From Zoogloeaceae bacterium (GTDB lineage Bacteria > Pseudomonadota > Gammaproteobacteria > Burkholderiales > Rhodocyclaceae): a stretch of DNA of 64,000 nucleotides. The stretch is taken from positions 186,001 to 250,000 of the forward strand of contig JACKMC010000001.1 of the NCBI GenBank assembly GCA_024235595.1, written 5' to 3'. Positions 9,004 through 18,679 of this stretch are shown here, piece by piece; positions within the stretch are counted from its first letter, which is position 1, and each line of letters starts with the position of its first letter. Below the pieces are notes generated by a model, which was given only the letters and a program-made list of their open reading frames with translations, had not been told where the DNA came from and did not search any database. Position numbers and translations under genes: made by a program.

Positions 9004-9487
9004 TGCGGCCGCCGAGGGCGACGAAACCCACACCGTCAAGGAACCCGGCCTGTGGCGCGACAACGGCTGGACCGCGCGCGTGATCAAGAACATGGACGAC
9101 GACGGCTGGGCGGTGGAGATGATTCTCGACGGTGAATCCGAACCCGCCCTGGTCGGCCCCTGGACGATGGGCCGCGACAAGAAGAACCCCAAGCCGCTCG
9201 ATGCCAACGCCTTCAATACCCTGGTCAAGACCGCCTCCGAGGTGTTGCGCAGGCATGAGCAGCACCTGCATGCCCAGTTCCACAAGCGCATCACCGTCAG
9301 CACCGAGGGCGGCCCGGTCGAGGTCACCCTCGACATCGTCGCCGACGAATTCGAGCCCTACGCCACGCTTGGCGCCTGGGGCGAACTCGGCGAGGAACTC
9401 GCGCAGGTGCGGGTCGAGGCCAACTTCAGCTTCACCCGGGCCAGCGCGGCCGCCTGGGTGGAGGCGGGTTTCGCCAAGCCGCGCTGA
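8984..9487 (+). CDS. Conserved hypothetical cytoplasmic protein
   Basis: 167 residues, acidic and soluble, with no signal or membrane segment. The N-terminal half contains repeated Trp/Asp-rich stretches (WRDNGWTARVIKNMDDDGW). The C-terminal half ends in a helix-like ASAAAWVEAGFAKPR. No family was recognised with confidence; it resembles Rhodocyclales-restricted hypotheticals. It overlaps the upstream membrane gene by 20 bases and ends before a strong hairpin. Confidence 0.7.
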   Translation: MTTIDHDAAAEGDETHTVKEPGLWRDNGWTARVIKNMDDDGWAVEMILDGESEPALVGPWTMGRDKKNPKPLDANAFNTLVKTASEVLRRHEQHLHAQFHKRITVSTEGGPVEVTLDIVADEFEPYATLGAWGELGEELAQVRVEANFSFTRASAAAWVEAGFAKPR

Positions 9488-9544
9488 GGCCCTGGACCGT
9501 CTTCGAGCGCGGTCCGATGGCGAACTCAGCGGAGAGATCGTCAA

Positions 9545-9579
9545 AAGGCAAAGGCCCGCTGGATGCGGGCCTTTGCCTT
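9545..9579. terminator. Long perfect inverted repeat, probable terminator
   Basis: 15-bp perfect stem (AAGGCAAAGGCCCGC) with a five-base loop, 57 bases after the preceding stop codon. It lacks a clear T run on the plus strand, but the A/T-rich stem base is usual for terminators in this genome type. Confidence 0.75.
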
Positions 9580-9805
9580 GATTGCGGCGGCGGGCTCGGG
9601 GGTGGGAGCCTTGCGATTCCACTCTCTGTAGAAAGTGATTCCTCGGCGAACGGTGGCGGGTGGGCCTGGGTGCCGGCAGCGGGTTGCTGCAGGTGTTCGC
9701 GTTGGTCCGTTGGGGCTATTAGAGCCGAAAGCCTTCTATCTGAAAAACATTGAATCAAGATGGAAGTATCGTGAGAACAGATCGTACGGGTATCATCGTG
9801 CCACC

Positions 9806-10765
9806 ATGGAACTTCGCCAGTTGCGCTATTTCACTGCCATCGCCAAGCACGGCACCTTCTCGAAGGCTGCCGAGCAGGTGTTCGTGGCACAGTCCGCGCT
9901 CAGCCACCAGTTGGCGCAGCTCGAGGCGGAGCTGGGCACGCGCCTCTTCCACCGCTCGCGTCGAGGCGTCGAACTCACCGAATCCGGCCGCATCTTCCTC
10001 GCCCACGCCACCGGCATCCTGCGCCAGGTGGAGGACGCCAAGGCCAGTGTCCGCAACGCCGCCACGGATCCGAGCGGCAAGGTCGTCTTCGGCGTACCCC
10101 ACAGCGCCTCCAACGCGCTCGCCTTGCCGCTGCTGCAGGCGGTCCGCCAGCAACTGCCGAAGGTGGAGCTGGAGCTTACCGAGGAGCTGACCGGCAACCT
10201 GGTCCAGCAACTGCGCAGCGGCCAGATCAACCTGGCGGTGCTGTTCGACGATGGTGGCCTGGATGAATTTTCCAGCGAGTACCTGCTCGATGAGCGGTTG
10301 GCGCTGATCTCGCCTCCCTCGGCGGCCGACCGTCCGCTGGCCGCGGTGAGCCTGCAGCAGGCGCTGCTGCTGCCGCTGATCCTGCCGGCCAACCCCCATG
10401 GCGTGCGCCCGATCATCGAAGAGGCCGCCCGCATGCATGGCCTGCACGGGCCGAACGTCATCGCCGATATCAGCTCGATCAGCATCCTGCGCACAACGCT
10501 CCTGGCCGGCCTCGGCCACACCCTGTTGCCGGTGATGCCGTTGCGCCACGAGCTCGAGACCGGCACGCTGTGCGCGGTCGCCGTCGAGAACCCGATCCTC
10601 AGCCGCCGGCTGGCGCTTTGCGCCTCGAAACACCTCCCCCTCTCGGCCGCCGCGAGCGCCGTTGCGCGACTTACCAGGGAGCTGGCTTCGACGCTCTGTA
10701 CGACGCAAGTGTGGCAGGGTGGTTCCCTCGTTGCGGAGGCGGATCAGGCGCCTGGTCTGGGGTGA
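9806..10765 (+). CDS. LysR-type regulator, Nac/Cbl-like group
   Basis: 319 residues from the ATG at 9806, which starts the canonical MELRQLRYFTAIAKHGTFSKAA helix-turn-helix. The effector domain spans about residues 92-300. The N-terminus resembles the group annotated as Nac or CynR-like regulators; the target is unknown. It lies upstream of a short-chain dehydrogenase on the same strand, 187 bases apart, so that gene is a plausible target. The 9580-9805 interval is AT-richer than its surroundings just before the start and probably carries the promoter. Confidence 0.88.
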   Translation: MELRQLRYFTAIAKHGTFSKAAEQVFVAQSALSHQLAQLEAELGTRLFHRSRRGVELTESGRIFLAHATGILRQVEDAKASVRNAATDPSGKVVFGVPHSASNALALPLLQAVRQQLPKVELELTEELTGNLVQQLRSGQINLAVLFDDGGLDEFSSEYLLDERLALISPPSAADRPLAAVSLQQALLLPLILPANPHGVRPIIEEAARMHGLHGPNVIADISSISILRTTLLAGLGHTLLPVMPLRHELETGTLCAVAVENPILSRRLALCASKHLPLSAAASAVARLTRELASTLCTTQVWQGGSLVAEADQAPGLG

Positions 10766-10952
10766 AACCCGCACCTGGCGCAAGGCGGTGCGCGCTCGTC
10801 ACACTGGCGGACCGGCTGTCGGTGTGGTGTCGCGCTGCCGCCATCGAAGGCATCGGGCACGACAAGCATACGGAGGGGCCGCACCGCTCGGGCGCGATGG
10901 GGCAGCAAACGGGTGCCCGCCCCTTCGAGGTACTCACCAAGGAGAGACACAC

Positions 10953-11681
10953 ATGGCAAGAGAACTTGAAGGCAAGGTGGCCGTCGTCACCGGGGCTGCG
11001 TCGGGCATCGGGCTCGCCAGCAGCGAGGCGATGCTGGCCGCGGGCGCGCGCGTGGTGATGGTCGACCGCGACCAGGGCGCGCTGCAGGCCCTCGGCAAGA
11101 AGTACGGCGGTGCGGTGATACCGCTGCTCATCGACCTGCTCGATCCGAAGGACTGTGCGACTCTGCTGCCTAGGGTCATGGAAGCGGCGGGTGGGCTCGA
11201 TATCCTGCACGCCAATGCCGGTTCGTATGTCGGCGGCGAGCTGGTCGACAACGACACCGACTCGATCGACCGCATGCTGAACCTGAACGTCAACGTCGTG
11301 ATGAAGAACGTGCGCGACGTGCTTCCGCACATGATCGCGCGCCGCACGGGCGACATCATCGTCACGAGTTCCCTGGCGGCCCATTTTCCGACCCCTTGGG
11401 AGCCGGTCTATGCGTCCTCGAAATGGGCGATCAACTGCTTTGTGCAGACCGTGCGACGCCAGGTCTTCAAGCACGGCATCCGCGTCGGCTCGATCTCGCC
11501 CGGTCCGGTCATCAGTGCGCTTCTCGCCGACTGGCCAGCCGAGAAACTGAAGCAGGCCAGGGAATCGGGGAGCCTGCTGGAGGCCGACGAAGTGGCCCAG
11601 GTGCTGATCTTCATGCTGACACGCCCTCGTGGCATGACGATTCGCGACGTGGTCATGTTGCCCACCAATTTCGATCTCTAG
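10953..11681 (+). CDS. Short-chain dehydrogenase/reductase, ribitol 2-dehydrogenase-like
   Basis: 242 residues with an AAGGAG ribosome site. Classical SDR features are the cofactor loop GAASGIG at residues 14-20, NAG near residue 90, the catalytic Ser in TSSLAAHF, and YASSK (Tyr/Lys) near residue 152. Asp in VMVDRD after beta-2 suggests NAD(H) preference. The overall pattern, including LNVNVVMKNVRDVLPHM, resembles polyol dehydrogenases such as ribitol 2-dehydrogenase; substrate is not proven. It stands alone between a LysR gene and a dicarboxylate transporter. Confidence 0.85.
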   Translation: MARELEGKVAVVTGAASGIGLASSEAMLAAGARVVMVDRDQGALQALGKKYGGAVIPLLIDLLDPKDCATLLPRVMEAAGGLDILHANAGSYVGGELVDNDTDSIDRMLNLNVNVVMKNVRDVLPHMIARRTGDIIVTSSLAAHFPTPWEPVYASSKWAINCFVQTVRRQVFKHGIRVGSISPGPVISALLADWPAEKLKQARESGSLLEADEVAQVLIFMLTRPRGMTIRDVVMLPTNFDL

Positions 11682-11769
11682 CCGCGGTCTCCCTGCAGTT
11701 GTTCATCCGCGATTTTCCCCGAGAATTGGAGCTGCGAACCAAAGCGATCGAGTAGGGGCCCAGATTGAA

Positions 11770-11787
11770 CGCCCATGAGAATGGGCG
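11770..11787. terminator. Short hairpin downstream of the SDR gene
   Basis: A 7-bp perfect stem (CGCCCAT) with a GAGA tetraloop lies about 90 bases after the SDR stop. There is no T run, so it is only a possible terminator or RNA-stability hairpin. The rest of the 11682-12033 interval shows no gene. Confidence 0.3.
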
Positions 11788-12033
11788 ATTGACCAGCCAT
11801 AACCGAAGCCGCTTGGCATGACATGAGCCCGGTGGCGCGGCGGAGCGGTGTCGAGTCCGGCATGTGCCCGGGCCCTGACGAATCTCCGCAAGGGCGGTTA
11901 CGACCCTGCCATAACGGTGTAGCCTTGTGCTCCAGTCCTGTCGCGTTTCCTTGTCGGTACTCGAGACACGCTTTTGGGATGCGGGGTATGCGGCACGAAA
12001 GAATCGAAGATCGCACCACGAGGAGAACAAGAA

Positions 12034-13581
12034 ATGGCCACGGAGAAACCGGGCGTTCACGCCCACGACGAGGACGTCCTGGCACCGGGGGATCAGCGAA
12101 ACCCCGACTACAAGGAGCGCCCGGCGGTATCGAGCCAGCCGCTGAACGGCTTGCGCCTGATTGGATTGCTGGCCGGGCCTATCGTCGCCATCCTGCTGTT
12201 GCTCGCTCCGGCGCCCGAGGGCATGTCGCCCGAGGCATGGCGACTGGTGGCGATGGCGGTGTGGATGGTGATCTGGTGGCTCAGCGAGTCGATCCCGATC
12301 CCGGCGACTGCGCTGCTGCCCATCGTCTTGATGCCGATCCTGGAGATCGACAAGATCCGCCCGGTGGCAGCCAACTACGGCCACCCCCTGATCTACCTGT
12401 TCCTGGGCGGCTTCCTGCTCGCCGCGGGGATGCAGCGGGTCGGCCTGCATCGCAGGATCGCCCTCAAGATCGTCAGTGTGGTGGGCTCGTCGCCCTCGCG
12501 AATCATTCTCGGCTTCATGATCGCGACGGCGTTTCTGTCGATGTGGATCTCCAATACCGCGACCACCATCATGATGTATGCAGTCGGACTCTCGGTGATC
12601 GATTTCGTCGCCCACAAGACCGATGACGAGACCATGGTGCGCAACTTTGGCGTGGCACTGATGCTCGCCATCGCCTACAGCGCCTCCATCGGCGGGGTGG
12701 GCACGCTGATCGGCACGCCCCCCAACGCGCTGCTGGCGAGCTTCCTGCAGAACACCTACAAGATCGAGATCAGCTTTTTCGACTGGATGCTGCTCGGTGT
12801 GCCGGTGGTGGCGGTGATGTTGCCGGTCACCTGGCTGATCCTGACCCGCCTGCTGTTTCCCGCCCACCGCATCGCTATCGACGATCCCCGCGGCGTGGTC
12901 GAGAAGGAGCTCACTGCACTGGGCAGCATGTCGCGTGGCGAGAAGCTGGTGGGCATCGTCTTCCTGGGCGCCGCCACCTGCTGGATCCTCCGCAGCCCTT
13001 TGGCGAAGCTGACCGGCCTGCCGCTCGACGACACGATCATCGCGCTCACCGCCGCGCTGCTGCTCTTCGCGGTGCCGATCTCGCGCGCGCGCGGCGAGTT
13101 CGCGCTCGACTGGGAGGCGGCGCGAAACGTGCCCTGGGGCGTGCTGCTGCTGTTCGGCGGCGGCCTGGCGCTGGCCAGTGGATTCCGCACCACCGGCCTT
13201 GCGGAGTGGATCGGCGGCGCGGTGGCGGGCATCGAGATCAGCACCATCGTACTGGTGCTGGTGGTGACGGTGGCCATCGTCTATCTCACGGAGATCACCT
13301 CCAACACCGCCTCGACGGCGACCTTCCTGCCGATCCTCGGGGCGGTGGCGGTGGGGCTCGGGCTCGATCCCCGGATTCTCACCGTGCCGGTGGCGCTGGC
13401 GGCTTCGATGGCCTTCATGATGCCGGTCGCCACGCCGCCCAACGCGATCGTGTTCTCCTACGAGAAAATGAAGCTCAGCGACATGGTGCGGGCAGGCTTC
13501 CTGCTGAACCTGGTGGCGATCGCTGCGTCCTTCGGGCTGTTCGTGCTGCTGGGTGGCTTTGTTTTCGGTTTGAAGTTCTGA
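12034..13581 (+). CDS. DASS/SLC13 sodium:dicarboxylate-type transporter
   Basis: 515 residues with an AGGAGA ribosome site. About twelve membrane segments follow a hydrophilic N-terminus of roughly 45 residues. Both family SNT motifs are present: SNTATTIMM near residue 180 and TSNTASTATFLP near residue 435. The C-terminal hallmark PVATPPNAIVF is also present. SLC13/DASS proteins import C4-dicarboxylates, citrate or sulfate with sodium. Substrate is not deducible, but divalent carboxylates are most likely. The upstream 250 bases hold no gene. The hemerythrin gene follows after 147 bases. Confidence 0.92.
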   Translation: MATEKPGVHAHDEDVLAPGDQRNPDYKERPAVSSQPLNGLRLIGLLAGPIVAILLLLAPAPEGMSPEAWRLVAMAVWMVIWWLSESIPIPATALLPIVLMPILEIDKIRPVAANYGHPLIYLFLGGFLLAAGMQRVGLHRRIALKIVSVVGSSPSRIILGFMIATAFLSMWISNTATTIMMYAVGLSVIDFVAHKTDDETMVRNFGVALMLAIAYSASIGGVGTLIGTPPNALLASFLQNTYKIEISFFDWMLLGVPVVAVMLPVTWLILTRLLFPAHRIAIDDPRGVVEKELTALGSMSRGEKLVGIVFLGAATCWILRSPLAKLTGLPLDDTIIALTAALLLFAVPISRARGEFALDWEAARNVPWGVLLLFGGGLALASGFRTTGLAEWIGGAVAGIEISTIVLVLVVTVAIVYLTEITSNTASTATFLPILGAVAVGLGLDPRILTVPVALAASMAFMMPVATPPNAIVFSYEKMKLSDMVRAGFLLNLVAIAASFGLFVLLGGFVFGLKF

Positions 13582-13728
13582 CCGGCGCGGCTACTGTCGC
13601 GATCAGTGAGGAGTCGGAGCTTGCGTGGCTGCATGTCAGGCAGGCATGCGAGGCCCGACGCCACGCTTCGCTGCTCCGACGGCGCCCATGCCGGGCCCGC
13701 TGCCAGTAATTTTTCGAGGGAGGTTCCC

Positions 13729-14292
13729 ATGGCTGAACCAGTTGCCATTTGGCATGCAGATCACGTCGTTTTCGCCCGGCTTCTCGACCTGTTCGAGTCC
13801 CAGGTCGAAGCGTTCCACGCTGGCGAACGGCCGAACTACGAACTGATGACAGAGATCGTCGACTACCTGCGGCAGTACGGCGACCGCTTTCATCACCCGC
13901 GCGAGGAGGTCGCCTTCGAACGTCTGGTCGAGCGCGACCCCGGCATGCGGCTGCCGGTAAACAGGCTGTTGCAGGAGCACCGCGTCATCGCCCGGGCGGG
14001 CGACGAAGTGCTGGAGCGGCTTGGTGAAATCGTCGAGGACGTGATGATCGAACGCGCTGCCGTGGAGGCGGCCGCCGCAACCTACCTTGTCTACTATCGA
14101 CACCACCTGACGAGCGAGGAGAGCAAGGTCCTGCCGCGCGCAGGCGAGCTGTTGACCGCGGATGACTGGGCTGCCGTCAAGGATGCGATCGAGGATGCTT
14201 CCGATCCACTGAGCGGTGCGGACTTCGAAGAGCGCTATCGCGAACTTCGCAAGTCCGTTTCGCTCCATCCTGCCCGCTCGCGCCCGGGATAG
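13729..14292 (+). CDS. Hemerythrin-like cation-binding protein
   Basis: 187 residues with a GAGGGAGG ribosome site. Predicted four-helix hemerythrin domain. Candidate di-iron ligands are the His residues in WHADH, the HHPREE pair, EHR and YRHHLTSEE. Similar stand-alone hemerythrins sense or carry O2 or store iron. The C-terminal 30 residues are a basic tail. No clear operon partner is seen; it follows the DASS transporter on the same strand. Confidence 0.9.
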   Translation: MAEPVAIWHADHVVFARLLDLFESQVEAFHAGERPNYELMTEIVDYLRQYGDRFHHPREEVAFERLVERDPGMRLPVNRLLQEHRVIARAGDEVLERLGEIVEDVMIERAAVEAAAATYLVYYRHHLTSEESKVLPRAGELLTADDWAAVKDAIEDASDPLSGADFEERYRELRKSVSLHPARSRPG

Positions 14293-14560
14293 GTTCGGAC
14301 GGGGCGCACCTTTCGAGCGGCCGCTCAAGGCGAGCAGCGGCACTTGGCGGCATTGCGGTCGGGACGAAGCGGTCTTGGTCGAAGGCGTGAACCCGAAAGC
14401 TCGCACGCCTGACCTCCTGTCCCGCTTGGCTGTCGGGTCGTGGCGGTCCGCAGCCGCATTGGCACACCTGCGGCAGGCCTGTGCGGAGCGCTGCTTCCTG
14501 CGCCCCCGGCATCCTCCGCCGCCTGGCACGGCGCTGTCTTGAATCGACGAAGGAAACCGC

Positions 14561-15697
14561 ATGAGAATCCAACCATTGATCGTTCCGGCACTGCTTTGCC
14601 TCGTTTCCGTGACGCATGCAGGAGGGCTCGATGCGTCGATCATCGGAATGCCCGAGCTGGTCCAGGTCCTTGGGTCGGTCCACTCACCGCGCGGGCGGGT
14701 GACGAAGGTCACGCCGATCGCCTCGAGCGGTGGACGCGTGAGCTGGTCCCGCGACGGCGAGTATGTGCTCATGGATCGGAAGGGCGAGGACGGCTATTAC
14801 GACATCTACCGGATTCGTCCAGACGGCAGCGACGAGACCTGCCTCACATGCGACCTTCAGGCGGTGCTGGGCAAAGGGCATATCGGCCAGCCGGAGTGGC
14901 ATCCATCGGGCAAATACATGGTCTTTCAGGCACAGAAGACTTTCAGGCAAGGGCGGTGGGGGCGGGACCTGGCCGCCACGCCCGGCTTCGGGCGACATTC
15001 CGATCTGTGGTTGATGGAACTGGCGACACGACGTTGCTTTCGCCTGACCGACACGCCGCAGGACGACACCAGCGGCGTACTCCACCCGCTCTTCTCCCGC
15101 GACGGCAGCAAGCTCACCTGGGGGGAGATGTACGGGGCGCCGAAGTTCCTCGACGGTTTCGGCGAGTGGAAGATCCAGGTCGCGGATTTCGCCTTCGACA
15201 AGGGCAGCCCGGTCCTGTCCAACCTGCAGTCGTACGTCCCGGGCAAGCCGGGGTGGTACGAGAACCATGGTCTTTCGGTGGATATGCGCACCTTGATATT
15301 CACCTCGACCTTCGAGAACGACAAGGCCTTTCACGCCAATGTGTATCGCTACCTTATCGATCAGGCCCGGCTCGATCGCCTCGCCGACGAGAAGTGGAAC
15401 GAGCATGCGACCTATTCGCCCAGCGGGAAGCGGATCGTGTGGATGAGCGGTCGTGACAACCTGAATGGGGGTACCGACTACTGGAGCATGAATCCTGACG
15501 GAAGCGACAAGCTGCGGCTCACGGATTTCAACAACCCCGCCCTTCCGACCTTCAAGAACAGGTCGATCGTCGCGGCCGACGCCAGCTTCAGTCCGGACGG
15601 CAGGTTCCTGATTGCATACCTGCAGGTGAATCTGGTGACCCAGGAGGGCGTCACGGTCCTGATCGAACTCGAAGATGACTGGGAGCGGCGGCGATAG
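14561..15697 (+). CDS. Exported PD40/TolB-like beta-propeller protein
   Basis: 378 residues. Signal peptide at residues 1-20 (cleavage after THA). Several WD40-like PD40 repeats can be read: RVSWSRDGEYVLMDR, QPEWHPSGKYMVFQA, HPLFSRDGSKLTWGE, HATYSPSGKRIVWMS and DASFSPDGRFLIAYL. This is the periplasmic TolB propeller pattern without the N-terminal TolB domain. No tol or pal genes are adjacent, so a Tol-Pal role is not supported; it is probably a periplasmic binding or scaffolding protein. The GAAGGA before the ATG fits translation from 14561. The 14293-14560 interval upstream shows nothing. Confidence 0.82.
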   Translation: MRIQPLIVPALLCLVSVTHAGGLDASIIGMPELVQVLGSVHSPRGRVTKVTPIASSGGRVSWSRDGEYVLMDRKGEDGYYDIYRIRPDGSDETCLTCDLQAVLGKGHIGQPEWHPSGKYMVFQAQKTFRQGRWGRDLAATPGFGRHSDLWLMELATRRCFRLTDTPQDDTSGVLHPLFSRDGSKLTWGEMYGAPKFLDGFGEWKIQVADFAFDKGSPVLSNLQSYVPGKPGWYENHGLSVDMRTLIFTSTFENDKAFHANVYRYLIDQARLDRLADEKWNEHATYSPSGKRIVWMSGRDNLNGGTDYWSMNPDGSDKLRLTDFNNPALPTFKNRSIVAADASFSPDGRFLIAYLQVNLVTQEGVTVLIELEDDWERRR

Positions 15698-15789
15698 CGC
15701 CTGGCATGAACGCGAATCAGTCGCGTTTTCGAACCTATGAGGCCCATGTCTGTCAAGTGCACTGCAGTCGCCCACTTGAGGAGAAGATC

Positions 15790-16563
15790 ATGGAAAAGTC
15801 ACACAGTCGCCTCGACCGTCACTTCGATATGCCGGGGATCCGCACCGTTGGCAATACCCGGCCGCTGCAGTGGTTGCGAATGGGTTGGGAAGACGTGCTC
15901 CAGAGCCCGCTTGCGAGCCTTGCCTACGGCGTCACGTTCGCCCTGCTCGGCTACCTGATCCTCGCCTTCGCGGCCGACAAGCCCTATCTCTTCACCGCCG
16001 CAGTATCGGGCTTTCTGCTTGTCGGGCCGCTCGCTGCCGCAGGCCTCTACGAGATCTCGCGTCGCCGCTCCGAGGGTAGGTCGTGCTCGCTGCTCGAGTC
16101 GCTGCAAGGGATCGCCCGTCACAAGGGCCAGCTCTTCTACTTCGGCCTGATGCTGGCGATCGTGCTGATCGGCTGGGAGCGGATGTCGGCGATTCTGTTC
16201 GCGATGTTCTACAAGGGTGATGCGCCCGACCTCGCCAACTTCTTCGGCGAGGTACTGTTCTCGGGCGCCTACACCCACTTCGTGGTGGCCTACATGGTGG
16301 TTGGGGGGGCGCTGGCGGTGCTGGTGTATGCGCTCTCCGCAGTAGCCGTGCCGATGCTCATGGACCGCGAGACCGACATCGTCACCGCGATGATGAGCAG
16401 CGCCCGGGCGGTTGGCTTCAACCTCGGCGCGATGATCCTGTGGGCGGCGATCATCGTCGGCAGCATGGCGCTGGGCTTTGCCTCCTTGTTGTTCGGCATG
16501 GTGATCCTGCTGCCTATCATCGGCCACGCCACCTGGCACGCCTATCACGAGCTCGTCGAGTAA
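15790..16563 (+). CDS. DUF2189 multi-pass membrane protein
   Basis: 257 residues with a TGAGGAGA ribosome site. Five to six hydrophobic helices. The beginning RPLQWLRMGWEDVLQSPLAS and the GFLLVGPLAAAGLYEISRR stretch identify the DUF2189 family of integral membrane proteins, some annotated as cytochrome c oxidase subunit I-like without haem ligands. Function is unknown. The lipoprotein gene starts 10 bases downstream, so the pair is probably co-transcribed. Confidence 0.85.
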   Translation: MEKSHSRLDRHFDMPGIRTVGNTRPLQWLRMGWEDVLQSPLASLAYGVTFALLGYLILAFAADKPYLFTAAVSGFLLVGPLAAAGLYEISRRRSEGRSCSLLESLQGIARHKGQLFYFGLMLAIVLIGWERMSAILFAMFYKGDAPDLANFFGEVLFSGAYTHFVVAYMVVGGALAVLVYALSAVAVPMLMDRETDIVTAMMSSARAVGFNLGAMILWAAIIVGSMALGFASLLFGMVILLPIIGHATWHAYHELVE

Positions 16564-16573
16564 GGCGCGGGTA

Positions 16574-17524
16574 GTGGACCGTCGGCGCACACTCGCCGCG
16601 TCACGGACGAAGGCCGAGGCGGCGCACCCGGCAGGCGCTAATTGTCGCAGCGCTTGCGGCTGGCTCGCGTTGCTGCTGGCGGGGCTTGTGCTCGCCGCCT
16701 GCAGCAGCGTGTCGATGGGATACCGCGGGGCGCCGACGCTGGCCGGCTGGTGGATCGACCGGCAGCTCGACCTTCCCGCCGCGCACCGCGAGGCGCTCGA
16801 CCGCGCACTCGACGAAACCCACCGCTGGCATGCCGGCGCGCCGCGTCAGGCGCTCGCGGCGATCCTGCGTGACGCCGCGCAGCGGCTCGAGCGGCCGGTC
16901 AATGAGGCCGATCTGCGTGAGGTGATTGCGGCCCTCGAAGCGCATGCCGACGAAGTCTCGACGCATTTCGCGAATGCCTTGCTGCCGCGCCTGCCCGCGC
17001 TCGATGCGCAAGAGCTCGCGCGCATCGATGCACGCCTGGCCGAACGCCAACGCGATTACGCCGAAAAGCGTCTTGGCAAAGACGAGAAGGCGCAGCAGCA
17101 GCGTCGGCGCGAGCGCACCGAAGAGGCCGCGGAGGACTGGTTCGGCACGGTGTCGGCGGTGCAGCGTGCGCTTGTCGCGCGCAGTATCGAGAGCGGCGCT
17201 TTCGACGACCGGGTGTGGGTGGCCGAGCGCGCGCGTCGCCAGCAGGCTCTCGTCGACGCGCTCAGGGGCGGCCTGAACAAGGTTGGCGGCACACAACAGG
17301 CCGGCGCCTTGCAGCGCTGGTTTTCCGACTGGCGGCGCGACCGGAGCGCTGCGGTATCGGCCGCCATCGCAGCCCAGCGCCAGGCCAGCATCGTGCTGTG
17401 GCTCGACATGATCGAGGCCGCCACGCCCGCTCAGCGCCAGCACCTGCGAGAGCGATTGCTGGGCTGGGCGGACGACCTCGATCGCGCGGCGCGGGCGGTT
17501 TTGCTGGCCGAGGCCAAGGGCTGA
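16574..17524 (+). CDS. DUF6279-type lipoprotein
   Basis: 316 residues from a GTG start. A hydrophobic segment ends in the lipobox LAAC near residue 43, predicting lipidation; an unusually long N-terminal region of about 28 residues precedes it, so a later start is possible. The mature part is highly helical and Ala/Arg/Gln-rich, with the WWIDRQLDL motif of the DUF6279 lipoproteins. Function is unknown. It lies 10 bases after the DUF2189 gene. Confidence 0.78.
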   Translation: MDRRRTLAASRTKAEAAHPAGANCRSACGWLALLLAGLVLAACSSVSMGYRGAPTLAGWWIDRQLDLPAAHREALDRALDETHRWHAGAPRQALAAILRDAAQRLERPVNEADLREVIAALEAHADEVSTHFANALLPRLPALDAQELARIDARLAERQRDYAEKRLGKDEKAQQQRRRERTEEAAEDWFGTVSAVQRALVARSIESGAFDDRVWVAERARRQQALVDALRGGLNKVGGTQQAGALQRWFSDWRRDRSAAVSAAIAAQRQASIVLWLDMIEAATPAQRQHLRERLLGWADDLDRAARAVLLAEAKG

Positions 17525-17616
17525 CCGAGGCCGAGGTTTTTGTCGCCTGCAGGGCGCCGGCATCGCGTCTTCGCCTAGAATGGCATTTTGATTGCCCATC
17601 CCAGTCGGAGCACAGC

Positions 17617-18576
17617 ATGAGCTACAAGGTATTCATCGATGGCCGTCACGGCACCACCGGACTCAAGATCGACGAGCGCCTAGCCGGCCGCGCCGAAATC
17701 GAGATCCTCACCATCCCCGAAGCGCAGCGCAAGGATGCGGCCGTCAAGGCGGAATACATCAACCGTGCCGACGTGGTGTTCCTGTGCCTGCCGGACGCGG
17801 CCTCGAGGGAATCCGTCTCACTGCTCGCGGCGGGAAATACCCGCACCCGCTTCCTCGATGCGTCCACCGCCCACCGTACCGATCCCGACTGGGCCTATGG
17901 CCTGCCCGAGCTCAACGCCGGCCAGCGCGAGAAGGTGGCGCGTGCGCAGAAGGTCGCCGTGCCGGGCTGTCATGCCAGCGGCTTCATCATGCTGATGCAC
18001 CCGCTGGTGGCGGGCGGCATCGTGCCTGCCGACTACCCCGCCAGCACCTACTCGATTACCGGCTACAGCGGCGGCGGCAAGGAGATGATCGCCAGCTACG
18101 AAGAGCCCGCGGCGCTCGGCGACGAGATGAAGAGCCCGCGCTTTTACGCGCTCGGCCTGGCCCACAAGCATCTGCCGGAGATGCAGTACATGACCGGGCT
18201 GGCCCACAAGCCGCTGTTCACGCCCATCGTCGGCAACTTCGCGCAAGGCATGGTGGTGGCGGTGCCGCTGCTGCCGCGCGCGCTGGCAAGGAAGGCCACA
18301 CCTGCCGATGTGCAGGCTTTCCTCGCCGATCACTACGCCGGCCAGGCCTTCGTCAAGGTGATGCCGCTCGACGCCGCGCCGCTGCTCGACAACGGCTTTC
18401 TGCCGGCTACCACCTGCAACGACACCAACCGCGCGGAGATCTTCGTTTTCGGCCATGAAGAACAGATTCTCGTCGCGGCACGCTTCGACAACCTCGGCAA
18501 GGGCGCCTCGGGCGCGGCGATTCAGTGCATGAACCTGATGCTCGGCATGGACGAAGCTACCGGCCTGGCGGCCTGA
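17617..18576 (+). CDS. argC: N-acetyl-gamma-glutamyl-phosphate reductase, type 2
   Basis: 319 residues. Reduces N-acetyl-glutamyl phosphate to the semialdehyde in arginine synthesis, in the cytosol. The N-terminus KVFIDGRHGTTGLKI binds NADP. The catalytic Cys lies in VPGCHASGF near residue 118, and the GYSGGGKEMI loop is typical. The shorter length (about 320) and sequence style match the type 2 ArgC of proteobacteria. It is monocistronic, with a clear terminator 14 bases after the stop. Confidence 0.94.
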   Translation: MSYKVFIDGRHGTTGLKIDERLAGRAEIEILTIPEAQRKDAAVKAEYINRADVVFLCLPDAASRESVSLLAAGNTRTRFLDASTAHRTDPDWAYGLPELNAGQREKVARAQKVAVPGCHASGFIMLMHPLVAGGIVPADYPASTYSITGYSGGGKEMIASYEEPAALGDEMKSPRFYALGLAHKHLPEMQYMTGLAHKPLFTPIVGNFAQGMVVAVPLLPRALARKATPADVQAFLADHYAGQAFVKVMPLDAAPLLDNGFLPATTCNDTNRAEIFVFGHEEQILVAARFDNLGKGASGAAIQCMNLMLGMDEATGLAA

Positions 18577-18589
18577 CCGTGAGCGCAAG

Positions 18590-18616
18590 CCCCGCCGCCG
18601 TCGCGGCGGGGTTTTT
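18590..18616 (+). terminator. Intrinsic terminator of argC
   Basis: 9-bp GC stem (CCCCGCCGC) with a four-base loop followed by TTTTT. A textbook Rho-independent terminator placed directly after argC. Confidence 0.92.
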
Positions 18617-18679
18617 CTGTTGGTGACTCGGGCAGGCTTGGCCGGTAGGACGAAGTTGGACGCGGTCGTGCTCTTCGCT

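Noticed and set aside
9755..10783. 342-codon minus-strand frame opposite the LysR gene
   Set aside because: Gln/Arg/Gly-rich antisense sequence; the plus strand has an intact HTH and effector domain.
11653..12867. 404-codon minus-strand frame opposite the SLC13 transporter
   Set aside because: His/Gln/Arg-rich composition typical of antisense to a membrane protein; no domain or start signal.
13636..14772. 378-codon minus-strand frame opposite the hemerythrin gene
   Set aside because: High-GC antisense frame; the plus strand has a clear hemerythrin with a ribosome site.
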